Shown one piece after another: positions 1-9,501 of a stretch of DNA of 59,918 bases (position 1 is its first letter; the number at the start of each line of letters is the position of its first letter). This DNA comes from Chloroflexota bacterium. GTDB lineage: Bacteria > Chloroflexota > Anaerolineae > Aggregatilineales > Phototrophicaceae. The position numbers were made by a program, and so were the translations under genes. Under the pieces are notes generated by a model that did no database searches, had not been told where the DNA came from, and saw only the letters and a list, made by a program, of their open reading frames with translations. The stretch spans positions 1 to 59,918 of the forward strand of contig JAPPEU010000030.1 of NCBI GenBank assembly GCA_028875245.1, given 5' to 3'.

Positions 1-87
1 CTGTGATTGACATACAATGTCATTATATGTCGATCCAGTTTTTCAACACTGTCTGGCAGCTCGCCCCTACAAAAATCGTGGTTCAAG

Positions 88-873
88 TTAGAACACAATG
101 ATACCGTGCGCCAGCTCGCCGCTCAACATATCGGCGTAGGCCTGGTTGATGTCGCCCAGCCGATAGCGGCGCGTAATCAGCTGATCCAGCTTGAGCTTGC
201 CGGCCGCATAAAGATCCAGCAGCAGCGGAATATCACGCTGCGGATTTACTGAGCCGTAGGAACAGCCGCGTATGACTTTCTCCGTCCGCGTGATGACGGC
301 GCCGGGCAGATTGCTTGCGCTGCCATTCGGCGCGGTGCCGACCAGCGTCAGAGTCCCGCTGGGGCGGATTGCCTCGAAGGCGCGTTCTTGCAAGACGGGT
401 ATGCCAACCGCCTCAAAGGCGCGGTCGACGCCCCGGCCGCCGGTGAGCGCCTGGATGCCCGCGAGGGTGGTCTCATCAGAGGGCAGGCTGTGCGTCGCGC
501 CGAATTGCCTGGCAAGAGCGGCTTTTGCCTCGCTCGCATCTATGGCGATGATCGGCTGGGCGCCGCAGAGCTGCGCGCCGTGAATGATGTTCAGGCCGAT
601 GCCGCCGGCGCCAAAGACGGCGACGCTTTCGCCCGCGTTGACGCCCGCCGTGTACATGGCTGCGCCGACGCCCGTGGCCACAGCGCAGCCGACCAGCGCG
701 GCAATATCAAGCGGCAAATCGCGGCTGATGGGCACGCAGCTTGCTTCCCGCACGACGGCATACTCAGCGAAACTGCCCAGGCCGGCGAGGATGTAAACCG
801 GCTCGCCGCGCCAGCGGATTGACGACCAGGCGATCGTGCGCCCTTTTCGGTTAAAATTCTTTGAGCCATTCAT
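88..873 (-). pseudogene. 5'-truncated zinc-type (MDR) alcohol dehydrogenase
   Basis: The 261-residue reading frame is the C-terminal part of a medium-chain dehydrogenase/reductase. It has the NAD-binding motif VAVFGAGGIGLN near residue 84 and the usual C-terminal substrate-domain strands. Family members run about 350-370 residues. The N-terminal GroES-like domain with the catalytic and structural zinc ligands is missing here. The first nine or so codons (MNGSKNFNR) are not dehydrogenase sequence: they lie in the terminal repeat of the MITE-like element at 836-1026. Recognisable family sequence starts around GRTIAWSS. Only about 50 bases separate the element from the neighbouring permease gene, so the lost half is not nearby. 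The remnant is probably inactive. The substrate of the ancestral enzyme cannot be read. Confidence 0.8.
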
Positions 874-1026
874 CGAATTATATCATCAACCCCAAATACC
901 TAAGATTTTGTAGGGGCGACGCTTGAGTCGCCCACTGTCAAACCGCCGACGGGCGGGCCAAGGCTCGCCCCTACAGACTGCTAGGTGGATGCAAATTACC
1001 TAATTTCAACCGAATTCGATACTACT
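836..1026. mobile_element. MITE-like element, copy 1
   Basis: This non-coding element of about 190 bp has imperfect terminal inverted repeats. The core of the repeat is CGGTTAAAATT at 848-858 and AATTTCAACCG at 1002-1012. Inside are two GGGGCGA/TCGCCCC palindromes. Its reverse complement matches 18695-18886 almost base for base, including the internal stretches around gcatccacctagcagtctg and ggggttgatgatataattcg. It carries no transposase gene, so it would depend on one elsewhere. One end lies in the reading frame of the truncated dehydrogenase, and the other lies 50 bases from the 3' end of a sugar permease gene. Confidence 0.75.
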
Positions 1027-1073
1027 CCACGGCCGCCCGCGCAGACAGGTCAGGACGGCGCTGTGAAGGCGGA

Positions 1074-1907
1074 TTAAGACTTGATCGCGCCGACGGTCAG
1101 CCCTTGCACGAACTGCTTCTGCAAAGCGAGGAAGAGCAGCAAAATCGGCAGCGTCGACAGCAGGGACGCCGCCATTACGACGCCGTATTCCATGCGGTAC
1201 AGATTCACCATGCCGGCCATCACGACGGGCAGCGTCTGTAGTTCGCGGCTGCGCAGCACCACCAGCGGCCAGACGAAATCGTTCCAGGAGCCCATGAAGG
1301 CCAGCACCGCCAGCACGGCCAGCGCCGGACGCACCAGCGGCAGCGCGATCTGCCAATAGATGCGAAACTCGGAAGCGCCATCGATGCGGGCGGAATCCAG
1401 CAGCTCGCCCGGCACGGCTTCCATGCTCTGCTTCATGAAAAAGATGCCGAAGGCGCCGGCGACGCCGGGGAGGATAACGCCGGCGTAACTGTCGACCAGG
1501 CCGAGGCGTATGACCAAGACGAAGAGCGGGATGAAGATGGTGTAGAGCGGCACCATCATTGAACCGAGCAGGACCAGAAACAGAAAGTTCTTTAGCGGGA
1601 AGCTGTATTTGGCGAAGGCGAAACCGGCCAGCGACGCCAGGAAAAGATGCGAGGCTGTATGAACCACGGCGATGAAGGCGCTGTTGAGAAAATGCTTGTG
1701 GAAGTCGAAATCTTCGAAGAGGCTGACGTAATTGCGCAGGTGCGGCTCGTCCGGAATGAGCGTCGGCGGCATCTGAAAAATCTCCGACTGCTCTTTAATG
1801 GTATTGGAGATCATCCAGACGAAGGGCGTCGCCATCGAAATCAGGATGAAGAAAAGAAAGCCGTAGGCAATTGTGCGCTGGGCGCGGACTGTGAGTGTGC
1901 TGTCCAT
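1074..1907 (-). CDS. CUT1-family sugar ABC transporter permease (MalG type)
   Basis: The protein is an inner-membrane permease with six predicted transmembrane segments. The first is right after the N terminus (IAYGFLFFILISMATPF). The cytoplasmic EAA loop is ELLDSARIDGASEFRIYWQIALPL. The start is taken as the ATG at 1907 (MDSTLTV), which follows the stop of the upstream permease within a few bases. An in-frame ATG at 1937 would overlap that gene. It is the last gene of a binding protein-permease-permease operon. No ATPase gene is in this operon, so a shared MsmK/MalK-type ATPase from elsewhere is likely. The sugar is unknown. Confidence 0.9.
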   Translation of the reverse strand: MDSTLTVRAQRTIAYGFLFFILISMATPFVWMISNTIKEQSEIFQMPPTLIPDEPHLRNYVSLFEDFDFHKHFLNSAFIAVVHTASHLFLASLAGFAFAKYSFPLKNFLFLVLLGSMMVPLYTIFIPLFVLVIRLGLVDSYAGVILPGVAGAFGIFFMKQSMEAVPGELLDSARIDGASEFRIYWQIALPLVRPALAVLAVLAFMGSWNDFVWPLVVLRSRELQTLPVVMAGMVNLYRMEYGVVMAASLLSTLPILLLFLALQKQFVQGLTVGAIKS

Positions 1908-1911
1908 CGCC

Positions 1912-2829
1912 TCAGTCTTCCTTCCTGAAGGCGCCAAAAAGGTAGAGCTGGAAGAAGGACAAGCCGAAGATGATCAGCGCCAGCACCCAGCCGATGGCCG
2001 AGCCGTAGCCGAGCTTGGCGTTGGTGAAGCCCATGCGGTAGAGGTAGTTGGCGATGGTCAGGCTGGCGTCATTGGGTCCGCCGTTGGCCAGCAGCAAGGG
2101 CTCGGCGAAGAGTTGAAAGGAGCCGATCATGGTGACGACGCCGACGAAGAGCGCGATCGGCCGCAGCTGCGGGAGGGTGATGTAGCGGAATTGCGCCCAG
2201 GTTCCGGCGCCGTCCACCTGCGCCGCTTCGTAGAGTTCGGGCGGGATGCTCTGCAAACCGGTGAGGAAATACAAGACGTTGATGCCGGTATAACGCCAGG
2301 TCACCACCGCCAACACCGATATCTTGACCAGCTCTTCGTCGAGCCATTTTAGCGCCGGGATGCCCAGCGACGCCAAGCCCTGGTTAATCAGCCCGAATTG
2401 ATTGTTGAAGATGAGCAGGAACATGATGGTGGCGGCGACCGTGCTGGTGAGGATGGGCAGGAAATAGCCGATGCGGAAAAGGCTCTTCATGCGGATCAGC
2501 GTTGAGTTGATCAGCAGGGCCAGCAGCAGGGCCAGCGGCAAGATGAAGAGAAATGCGCCGATGGCGTAGTAAACCGTGTTCCAGAGTGACTTGAGGAAGA
2601 CTGGGTCGCCGGCCAGGTACGTATAGTTGCCCAAGCCGACGTGCCGCATGGGACCGGTGCCGGGCCAGCGATGCAAGCTGAGGTAGAGGGCGTAGAAAAG
2701 CGGACCGACCGAGAAGACGATGAAGAGGATGTAGAACGGCGAGATGAAGGCATAAGGCACGATCTTGCGCTCGGAGCGGCTCCACCAAGCGCGCAAGCCG
2801 CGTTCTTCAACGATTGAGGCGCTGCTCAC
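1912..2829 (-). CDS. CUT1-family sugar ABC transporter permease (MalF type)
   Basis: The protein has 305 residues and about six transmembrane helices, the first at residues 25-50 (YAFISPFYILFIVFSVGPLF). The EAA loop near residue 205 (ELYEAAQVDGAGTWAQFRYITLP) is the docking site for the ATPase. It would form the transmembrane heterodimer with the permease at 1074-1907, to which it is translationally coupled. The 129-base gap to the binding-protein gene upstream is largely filled by a palindromic repeat pair at 2867-2929. The neighbouring solute-binding protein and the family suggest import of an oligosaccharide or a polyol. Confidence 0.9.
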   Translation of the reverse strand: MSSASIVEERGLRAWWSRSERKIVPYAFISPFYILFIVFSVGPLFYALYLSLHRWPGTGPMRHVGLGNYTYLAGDPVFLKSLWNTVYYAIGAFLFILPLALLLALLINSTLIRMKSLFRIGYFLPILTSTVAATIMFLLIFNNQFGLINQGLASLGIPALKWLDEELVKISVLAVVTWRYTGINVLYFLTGLQSIPPELYEAAQVDGAGTWAQFRYITLPQLRPIALFVGVVTMIGSFQLFAEPLLLANGGPNDASLTIANYLYRMGFTNAKLGYGSAIGWVLALIIFGLSFFQLYLFGAFRKED

Positions 2830-2866
2830 GAATTATCCTCTTCCCGTCATGACCACTGTAGGGGCG

Positions 2867-2929
2867 ACCCTTGGGTCGCCCGAAACATCAGAATCATGAC
2901 CGGCGGGCGACATAATATGTCGCCCCTAC
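2867..2929. repeat. Paired GGGGCGA palindromes between binding-protein and permease genes
   Basis: Two inverted repeats lie close together: TAGGGGCGACCC-ttg-GGTCGCCC and GGGCGACATaatATGTCGCCC followed by CTAC. They fill the gap between the solute-binding-protein gene and its permease gene on the minus strand. Such hairpins at this place in other bacteria can stabilise the upstream mRNA part. That role is inferred here. Confidence 0.75.
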
Positions 2930-2958
2930 GTCTTCACATTTGTGATATGCGTTTGGCT

Positions 2959-4215
2959 CTAACCGAAATCGATCTGCCGGCGCAGCTCTTCAGCGGCGTC
3001 ATTCAGCGCTTGCTCGGCCGTCTTCTCGCCTTGGACAGCTTCAAATATGGCGTTACCGACCAGCGTACTGGCTTCATTGAACCAGGGACCGCGCGCTTGA
3101 TGCGGCACTTCCGGCGCCAACTCCAGGAAGAGCTCGCCCAGCGACTGGTTGTCGAAGTAGGGGTCGGGACCCAGCAGCGCTTCGTTATCCAGATGGGACA
3201 GCACCGGCGGCAGCAGGTTGTTCACCTCAAATTCGAAGATCTTGTTGTCTTCATTGAACAAGGCGAATTCTATGAAAGACCAAGCTTCATCCTTGTGCTC
3301 GCTTTGCTGCGTGATCGAGTAGGCGGTGCCGCCGTGTGTGCTGGTGCGGGCGCCGCCCTCTTCAAAGGCGGGCAAGGGCGCCGCGCGCCAGAGGCCTTCG
3401 GTATCGGCGACATTGTTCTTGATGAAGCCGCCATACCAATCGGCGCCGGCCCGGGCCGCTATCTTGCCCTCCGCCATCAGCCCGTAGGTGCTTTGCGAAT
3501 CGCCCGGCGCGATCGCAACACCGCTCTCGAGCAAGCCCAGATACCATTCCAGCAGGGCGATAGTCTCGGCGCTGTCGACGATGACATTGCCCTCGGCATC
3601 AAAGAAACCGGGGCTGCCCGATTGCAGCAGCAGGATGTAGAAATCGCCCCAGCTGCGGTCGTCCAATACAAGCGCCGCGATGCCCTGTTCCGTCAGCGCA
3701 GCCGCCGCGTCGACAAATTCGTCCCAGGTGGCGATGGGCATTTCAATGCCGGCATCGGCGAAAATGTCGTGGCGATAGTACAGGACGACCGGGCAGAGGC
3801 AGTGATCAATGCCGTAGATGGCGCCCTGATGCGCGTACAAGCCCGTCTTGGCCATGATGTAGTCGTCTTCATGGGGCGCGATCAGGTCATTCAGCGCGAT
3901 CAGACCGGGCTCGCCTTTGAGGAAACGGCTGATGACGCCTTGCTCCACATCAACGATATCAGGCGCGCCGACGCCGGCGACGAAAGCGCCTTGCAAGTTG
4001 TCGTAGAGCTGGCCATAGGGGATTTCTTCGACCTCGATGCTGACATGGGGCGCGATTTCTTTGTAGTTGGCTTCAATGCCTTCGTAAAAATCGGTGAAGA
4101 AAGAGCCAAAGGTCCAAATCGTCAGGGTGACATCGTCTTGCGCCGAAGCCGTCCCGGCGCCGAGAAGCATGCTGACAGTCAGAAGCAGAACGAAAAATTG
4201 ACGAGCAGTATTCAT
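2959..4215 (-). CDS. CUT1-family extracellular sugar-binding protein
   Basis: This is the periplasmic or cell-surface solute-binding component of the importer at 1074-4215. It begins with a signal peptide (FFVLLLTVSMLLGAGTASA, cleavage before QDD) and has no lipobox cysteine. The mature protein starts with the family-typical strand VTLTIWTFGSFF. It has about 418 residues, normal for family 1 binding proteins. The ATG at 4215 is preferred over one 15 bases upstream because AAAGGGA stands just ahead of it. It is the first gene of the operon and the two permeases follow. The ligand cannot be deduced. Confidence 0.9.
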   Translation of the reverse strand: MNTARQFFVLLLTVSMLLGAGTASAQDDVTLTIWTFGSFFTDFYEGIEANYKEIAPHVSIEVEEIPYGQLYDNLQGAFVAGVGAPDIVDVEQGVISRFLKGEPGLIALNDLIAPHEDDYIMAKTGLYAHQGAIYGIDHCLCPVVLYYRHDIFADAGIEMPIATWDEFVDAAAALTEQGIAALVLDDRSWGDFYILLLQSGSPGFFDAEGNVIVDSAETIALLEWYLGLLESGVAIAPGDSQSTYGLMAEGKIAARAGADWYGGFIKNNVADTEGLWRAAPLPAFEEGGARTSTHGGTAYSITQQSEHKDEAWSFIEFALFNEDNKIFEFEVNNLLPPVLSHLDNEALLGPDPYFDNQSLGELFLELAPEVPHQARGPWFNEASTLVGNAIFEAVQGEKTAEQALNDAAEELRRQIDFG

Positions 4216-4318
4216 GAGAGTCCCTTTCATAATCTTGACTGGAAACTATTTTGCCAAAAATTGGGCTGAAATACAAAATCGCAAGTATCCGATGACGAAT
4301 TAGCGAAGCAACCCTATC

Positions 4319-6040
4319 TTACGCTACCGGCTCGTCTTCCGGCGCAAAGGGCTGGATCAATTGGCGCGTTTCGGTATCAACGATCCCTTTATCGGTGAAT
4401 TTCGCGTAGGGGCTGACGCTCAAGCTCATGATTGAAAATGCCAGGAAGGGGCGTGTTTGATGCGCGCCGATGCGGCGCATGGCGTCTTCCACCGCCGCCA
4501 GCCCATCCGCGACTTCGGCGACCGGCTCATCACTCAGCAATCCAAAAAAAGGCAGCCGCAAGGAGGCTGTGACGCCTTCGCGCGTCGCAACGGCCACGCC
4601 GCCATCCAGCGCATGGACCGCATTGGCCGCCAGCGCCATCGCTTCCCGGCAGCGGCCAATCACCAGCAGATTATGGCAATCATGCGCGACGCTGCTGGCC
4701 CAGGCGCCCTCTCTCAGTCCGGTATTGGCGATGAGACCCACCATCCGTGATGACCCATCCCGCGCGATCACGCAGGCCAGCGCCAAGCCGTCATCCTCCT
4801 GAAATTGCGCGCAGCCATCCTGCAAACGCAGCGCCGCCTGCTCAAGTCTGGTCAGCGTCGACTCCACATTTTCGAGCGCAACGACCTGCGCACCCACGAT
4901 CCCGCTCCCGCCATTGCCATCCAGCTTGAAATCACCGGCGGCGAAGGGACCGGGAATGCCCGGATAATCCGGCTGCGCTGGATTTTCGCGCGCAATATCC
5001 GCGTCCATTTCGCCCGCGCTCGCCACTCGCTGGCCGCTGAGGTAGACTTGGGCCGGCGGGAAGGTGGCGATGTCGTCCATTACCAGGAAGTCAGCCAGGA
5101 AACCGGGGGCAATCGCGCCGTGATCGCGCAAACCAAGATAACGCGCCGGGCGAATGGTGGCGGCTGCAATCGCTTCCAGCGGCGGCATTCCAGTTTCGAT
5201 GGCCAGCGCCACAATGCGCGACAAATGCCCGTCTATTAGCAGTGAAGGTTCGATGTCATCGGTGACGAGAATGATATGTGACCGATCCGGCAATTGCGCA
5301 AGGGCGGCCATATTCTCCGGCGTCAAGGACTTGGTTTGCAGCATGACCGCCAAACCTTTTGAAATCTGCTCCTGAATTTTGGCGGGGAAGGTCAGCGTGT
5401 GGTCGGAGCTGATCCCATGCGCGAGATATTGCGAGAGTTCAGTTCCTGCCAGCGTCGGGATGTGCCCTTCAATCAGCAGATTGTTTTCTCTGGCCGCCCG
5501 CACAATCGCCCGCAATCGTTCGTTCGGTCCCAGCAAACCGCGATAATCCATCACCTCGCCCAATGCGATGACCGTAGGCTGCCCAGCCAGACGCCGAATT
5601 GTAGCGGCGTCAAAGACCCGATATGTCCACTCAATTTCCGGCGAGGTGGCGGGAACGCAACTCGGTATCGAATGATATATCCTGAGCGGCAAATCCTGCG
5701 ATGCCGCAATCATCCATTTCACACCGTCCTCGCCCGCGACATTGCCGACTTCATGCGGGTCGCTGAGAATGGTGGTCGTGCCGAAGGGCAAGACGGCTTC
5801 GGCAAAGCGGCGCGGCGTCAGCAAGCTGGACTCAATGTGCAAATGCGAATCTATCAAGCCGGGCATGATGATGCGCCCGGCAAGGTCCCGGGTTTCTTTC
5901 GCGCGGATGCCTTGCGGCGGGTCCCCCGCTTCTACCGCGATAAAGCGCCCGTCACGGATGCCAACCCAGCCCTCGAAAAGCCGGTAACGGAAGACATCGG
6001 CAATCCGGGCATGAAGCAGCAGCAAATCGAATTCCATCAT
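4319..6040 (-). CDS. ade: Adenine deaminase
   Basis: This enzyme hydrolyses adenine to hypoxanthine and ammonia. The 573-residue protein has the amidohydrolase barrel with the metal motif SHLHIESS (H66, H68), then DPHEVGNV near residue 115, GEVMDYRG, EGHIPT and SSDHT. These are diagnostic of the Ade family. The C-terminal beta-rich region is complete, and the length matches the usual 570-600 residues. The start overlaps the stop of the upstream phosphorylase gene by four bases (ATGA), so the two are translationally coupled. It is the last gene of the PotABCD-phosphorylase operon, so imported purine nucleosides or bases are the likely feed. I am confident of the family. Confidence 0.95.
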   Translation of the reverse strand: MMEFDLLLLHARIADVFRYRLFEGWVGIRDGRFIAVEAGDPPQGIRAKETRDLAGRIIMPGLIDSHLHIESSLLTPRRFAEAVLPFGTTTILSDPHEVGNVAGEDGVKWMIAASQDLPLRIYHSIPSCVPATSPEIEWTYRVFDAATIRRLAGQPTVIALGEVMDYRGLLGPNERLRAIVRAARENNLLIEGHIPTLAGTELSQYLAHGISSDHTLTFPAKIQEQISKGLAVMLQTKSLTPENMAALAQLPDRSHIILVTDDIEPSLLIDGHLSRIVALAIETGMPPLEAIAAATIRPARYLGLRDHGAIAPGFLADFLVMDDIATFPPAQVYLSGQRVASAGEMDADIARENPAQPDYPGIPGPFAAGDFKLDGNGGSGIVGAQVVALENVESTLTRLEQAALRLQDGCAQFQEDDGLALACVIARDGSSRMVGLIANTGLREGAWASSVAHDCHNLLVIGRCREAMALAANAVHALDGGVAVATREGVTASLRLPFFGLLSDEPVAEVADGLAAVEDAMRRIGAHQTRPFLAFSIMSLSVSPYAKFTDKGIVDTETRQLIQPFAPEDEPVA

Positions 6041-6783
6041 GATGTCCCTTCCAGCAATTGCACCGCTCGCAGCGCGGTCCGGATCGTCTTTTGTTCGCCT
6101 TGCATGTAAAGCGCCTCTTTTTCTGGGAGCGTGGGTTGTTCGTCCAGGTAAATGTTGGAATCGGTGGCGACCACGCAGCCGACCCTCGCCCGCCGGTGCG
6201 CCCCGACAATGAACAATGTTGATGCTTCCATTTCCGCCGCGACTACGCCGACCTGCCGCAATCGTTCGTTGAGTTCCGGATGGCGCGCATAAAAGGCGCT
6301 GCGCGTCGTGCCAATGCCCGTCCAGGCGCTATACCCCAATTCCTTTGCCGCCTGGATCAAAGCATTACTCACATCAAGGTCAGCCACTGCCGGAAAGCCC
6401 AGCGGCAGGTACTCGTCCGATACGCCGTCGCCGCGGTAGGCAGCCGTCAGCACCACCAGGGAGCCGATCGGTATATCTTTGCGCCGTCCACCGGCAGAGC
6501 CGACCCGAATGAAAAGCTCCGCGCCGACATTGCGCAATTCTTCCAGGGCGATGGCCGCCGAAGAGCCGCCTATGCCGGTCGAGCATACGCTCACCGCGAC
6601 CCCGTTACTTGTCCCGGTGAAGACCACATATTCTCGGTTTTCAGCGATCAAGCGGGCTTCATCAAGCTCTTCGGCAATGCGCCGGGCGCGCGCCGGGTCG
6701 CCCGGCAAAAGCACGCTGCGCGCGACAGCTCCCGGCAGGCAGCGAATATGCTTTTGGACTTCAACCTTTTCTGAAGCAGTCAT
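6037..6783 (-). CDS. Nucleoside phosphorylase (uridine/purine nucleoside phosphorylase family)
   Basis: The 248-residue protein belongs to the NP-I phosphorylase family, which cleaves nucleosides with phosphate to give a free base and (deoxy)ribose 1-phosphate. Motifs seen are LLPGDPARARRI (phosphate loop), STGIGGSSAAIALEEL, RVGSAGG and AAEMEAS with the nucleoside-binding Met-Glu. The TGIGG-SAAIALEEL block is closest to uridine phosphorylases. However, coupling to adenine deaminase downstream would also suit a purine nucleoside phosphorylase. It sits 9 bases after the importer ATPase gene and overlaps ade. Substrate choice between uridine and purine nucleosides is left open. Confidence 0.88.
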   Translation of the reverse strand: MTASEKVEVQKHIRCLPGAVARSVLLPGDPARARRIAEELDEARLIAENREYVVFTGTSNGVAVSVCSTGIGGSSAAIALEELRNVGAELFIRVGSAGGRRKDIPIGSLVVLTAAYRGDGVSDEYLPLGFPAVADLDVSNALIQAAKELGYSAWTGIGTTRSAFYARHPELNERLRQVGVVAAEMEASTLFIVGAHRRARVGCVVATDSNIYLDEQPTLPEKEALYMQGEQKTIRTALRAVQLLEGTS

Positions 6784-6792
6784 GCGGTTTCC

Positions 6793-7866
6793 TCATGTTT
6801 CTTCCAGGATGGCGATCCACTTTTCTGTGTGCGGCCGCACCCGCACCGCTGCGCCAGGTTCGAAGCGTTCACTGGCGCTGTCTTGCATGATGCTGAATTC
6901 GCCGACTTGAGTTTCTACCAGGTATCGCAATGAATTGCCATGAAAGGTATGCAGGATGACTTGCCCAGGGAGCCCTTGCCTTTCCGTTCCCGCTAGCAGG
7001 CTGGCATTGTCTGCGCGAAAAAAGATCTCAGCCCTGGCGCCGGGGTGGGGCGAGCCAAGCTTGGAGCGCCATTGCAGTTCGATGGGAGCGCCGCCCCAAT
7101 TCACCGTCAACTTGCCATCTTTCACCGACAAGACCGCCGCGCTGAAGTGATTGTCGAAACCCATGAAGTCGGCGACAAACACCGTTTCGGGGGCCGCGAA
7201 AATGCGCTCCGGCGTCCCGATCTGCTCAATTGCGCCTTGATTCATGACCACCACGCGGTCGGAGATGCTCATCGCCTCTACCTGATCGTGGGTTACATAG
7301 AGGGTTGTGATGCCGAGCTGCTGCTGTAAGCGCCGTATCTCCTGCCGCATATCCACGCGCAGCCGCGCATCCAGATTGCTCAAGGGTTCGTCCAGCAGCA
7401 GGACTTGCGGTTCAATGACGGTGGCGCGGGCGAGAGCGACGCGCTGCTGTTGGCCGCCCGAAAGCTGTGACGGACGGCGGTCGGCAAAGGCTTCCAGCCC
7501 CACCATTTTCAGGGCATTGCTGACGCGGCTATGGACCTCTGCCTTGGGAATGCGCCGCATCCGCAAGCCGAAGGCGACATTGTAGAAGACTGTCAAATGC
7601 GGAAAGAGCGCATAGCTCTGGAAAACCAGACCGATGTCGCGCTTGTTGGGGGGCAGGCGCGTATAATCCCGGTCATTGATGACAATCCGGCCGGCATCCG
7701 GTTGAATGAAGCCGGCTACGCTGCGCAGGGTTGTCGTCTTTCCGCAGCCGCTCGGCCCCAGCAGCGACAGTAATTCTCCTTGTTCAACATTCAAGCTGAA
7801 CCGCTCCAGCGTTGGCTTGTTCTTTTCGTAGGAGACGGTCAAGTCATGGATTTCCAAATGAGGCAT
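6793..7866 (-). CDS. ABC importer ATPase, PotA-like (spermidine/putrescine/iron type)
   Basis: The protein has 357 residues. Walker A is GPSGCGKTTT, the Q loop is VFQSYALFPHLTV, the signature is LSGGQQQR, Walker B is VLLLDEPLSNLD and the switch is VTHD. A TOBE-type regulatory domain fills residues 240-357. It energises the permeases encoded just upstream (7870-9491) and is the only importer ATPase in the window. By homology it belongs to the polyamine/iron/phosphonate group. The operon partners (nucleoside phosphorylase, adenine deaminase) argue for a nucleoside- or purine-related cargo in this case. It might also serve the two CUT1 importers nearby, but that is speculation. Confidence 0.92.
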   Translation of the reverse strand: MPHLEIHDLTVSYEKNKPTLERFSLNVEQGELLSLLGPSGCGKTTTLRSVAGFIQPDAGRIVINDRDYTRLPPNKRDIGLVFQSYALFPHLTVFYNVAFGLRMRRIPKAEVHSRVSNALKMVGLEAFADRRPSQLSGGQQQRVALARATVIEPQVLLLDEPLSNLDARLRVDMRQEIRRLQQQLGITTLYVTHDQVEAMSISDRVVVMNQGAIEQIGTPERIFAAPETVFVADFMGFDNHFSAAVLSVKDGKLTVNWGGAPIELQWRSKLGSPHPGARAEIFFRADNASLLAGTERQGLPGQVILHTFHGNSLRYLVETQVGEFSIMQDSASERFEPGAAVRVRPHTEKWIAILEET

Positions 7867-7869
7867 AAG

Positions 7870-8646
7870 CTACACAAACTGTGACAGGCCAAGTACGCGT
7901 TCCGCCGCCTGTACGAGCACGACGGTAAAAATGACGAGCAGCGTCGAGAGGGCGGCGATGGTCGGGTCAAAATAATATTCCAGATAACTGAGCATGGAAA
8001 CCGGCAGCGTGGTCACACCGGGGCCGCTCAGGAAAAGCGAGACCGGGACGTTGTTGAATGATGTGATGAAGCCCAGGACAAAGGCGGCTGCGATCCCGGC
8101 CTGCATATTGGGCAGCACGACCAGCAGAAACCCGCGGAGGCGGTTCGCGCCCAGGCTGACCGCGGCATCCTCCACGTAGGGGTCAAGGTTGCGCAGGCTG
8201 GCGGAAATGACGCGTACGCTGTAGGGGAACAGTATTGCAGTGTGGCCGATGAACAAGCCCGTCATGACCTGCATATCACCCAGGAGAACGAAAAAATTCA
8301 ACATGGCAAAGCCGATGACCAGCCCCGGAACGAGTATCGGCGCTGAAAAGACAGTCTCTACCGTGCCAGACGCCGCAAAGTCAAAACGCGTCAGCGCATA
8401 GGCGACCGGCATCCCCATGACCAGCGAGACGATGGTGGATAGCAGAGCGAGCTGCAGGCTGATCCAGAAGCTGTCAATAAATTGGGATGTCTCGAAAACA
8501 TTCGCGAACCAATCCAGCGTGAAACCTTGTGGCGGAAAGGCCAGATTTGCATTGGCGCCGAAGCTCGCCATAAAAATGATGATGAAGGGGCCGAGCAAGA
8601 AGCAATAGAGAATGACCAGGCTGATATACATCCAGCGCGAAATCAT
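7870..8646 (-). CDS. ABC importer permease, PotC-like
   Basis: This is a 258-residue inner-membrane permease with six predicted helices starting at residue 5 (MYISLVILYCFLLGPFIIIFMASF). Its EAA-type loop is VEDAAVSLGANRLRGFLLVVLP. The position of the loop and the length fit the PotC/second-permease family. It forms the membrane channel together with the product of 8658-9491. The gene is separated by 3 bases from the ATPase gene and by 11 bases from the other permease gene, so all are probably on one mRNA. Cargo is inferred from the operon only. Confidence 0.9.
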   Translation of the reverse strand: MISRWMYISLVILYCFLLGPFIIIFMASFGANANLAFPPQGFTLDWFANVFETSQFIDSFWISLQLALLSTIVSLVMGMPVAYALTRFDFAASGTVETVFSAPILVPGLVIGFAMLNFFVLLGDMQVMTGLFIGHTAILFPYSVRVISASLRNLDPYVEDAAVSLGANRLRGFLLVVLPNMQAGIAAAFVLGFITSFNNVPVSLFLSGPGVTTLPVSMLSYLEYYFDPTIAALSTLLVIFTVVLVQAAERVLGLSQFV

Positions 8647-8657
8647 CCAACGCGCTC

Positions 8658-9491
8658 CTAGCTCTGTTTCACGCGCAGGACGCGCAGCAGCAGGTTCACC
8701 GCCAGCGTCGTCACAATCATCACAACCGCGACCACAGCCGCCGCGTGCTGGTCAAAGAGGATCACCGCCTTTTGCCGCAACAGCGTCGACATCAGCAGCA
8801 AACGCGAACCGCCGAGTATTGCCGGGGTGACAAATGCCGTTACCGAGCCGGTGAATACGAGCGTCGCGCCCAGAACGAGGCCATCCGATGACAAGGGCAC
8901 GACGATGCGCAGGAATGTCGTGAGCCGGTTGGCGCCGAGGCTGCGCGCCGCTTCCAGCACATCATCCGGGATATTCTCCATCGCGCTCACCAGCGGCAAG
9001 ACCATCAGCGGCAGAAACAATTGCGTCAGACCCAGCACAATCGCGGTTTCGGTGAAAATGAAGCGCAGCGGAGTCTCGACCAGGTCCAAGGACAAGAGCG
9101 TCTGGTTGATCATGCCGCGCCGCCCCAGAATGATCAGCCAGGCGAATGTGCGCGCCACCGCGTTGGTCATCAGGGGGAGAATCACCAGCGACATCAAGAA
9201 CGAACGGCGGCGGGCCGGCATCCGCGCCAGCACAAAAGCGGCCGGGTAGCTCATCAGCACGCAGATGCCCGTGACGATGAGGCCGAGCCTGAGTGTGCGC
9301 AGGTAGACGATGCGCGACACACGACTTTGGAAAAAGTCGAGATAGCCCGTCAGCGTGAAGCTGCCGTCTTCCAGCACGACGCTTTGTGAGAGCAGGAAAA
9401 TCAGCGGCAAGATGAAGAAGACTATTACAAAAACAATTGCCGGGGCGACCAGCAAAATGATAGTGCGTGACTGATTGGGTCGTCGAATCAT
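8658..9491 (-). CDS. ABC importer permease, PotB-like
   Basis: The 277-residue membrane protein has six predicted helices. The first is IILLVAPAIVFVIVFFILPLIFLL. The EAA loop is VLEAARSLGANRLTTFLRIVVPL. It corresponds to the first permease of PotABCD-type importers. It is preceded by the binding-protein gene with a 63-base gap that holds a strong hairpin at 9502-9521. The arginine-rich N terminus (MIRRPNQSR) would remain in the cytoplasm. Confidence 0.9.
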   Translation of the reverse strand: MIRRPNQSRTIILLVAPAIVFVIVFFILPLIFLLSQSVVLEDGSFTLTGYLDFFQSRVSRIVYLRTLRLGLIVTGICVLMSYPAAFVLARMPARRRSFLMSLVILPLMTNAVARTFAWLIILGRRGMINQTLLSLDLVETPLRFIFTETAIVLGLTQLFLPLMVLPLVSAMENIPDDVLEAARSLGANRLTTFLRIVVPLSSDGLVLGATLVFTGSVTAFVTPAILGGSRLLLMSTLLRQKAVILFDQHAAAVVAVVMIVTTLAVNLLLRVLRVKQS

Positions 9492-9501
9492 GATTCAGAA
9501 C

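Noticed and set aside
2896..4269. A 457-codon plus-strand open frame
   Set aside because: Antisense shadow of the first sugar-binding-protein gene; starts inside repeat sequence.
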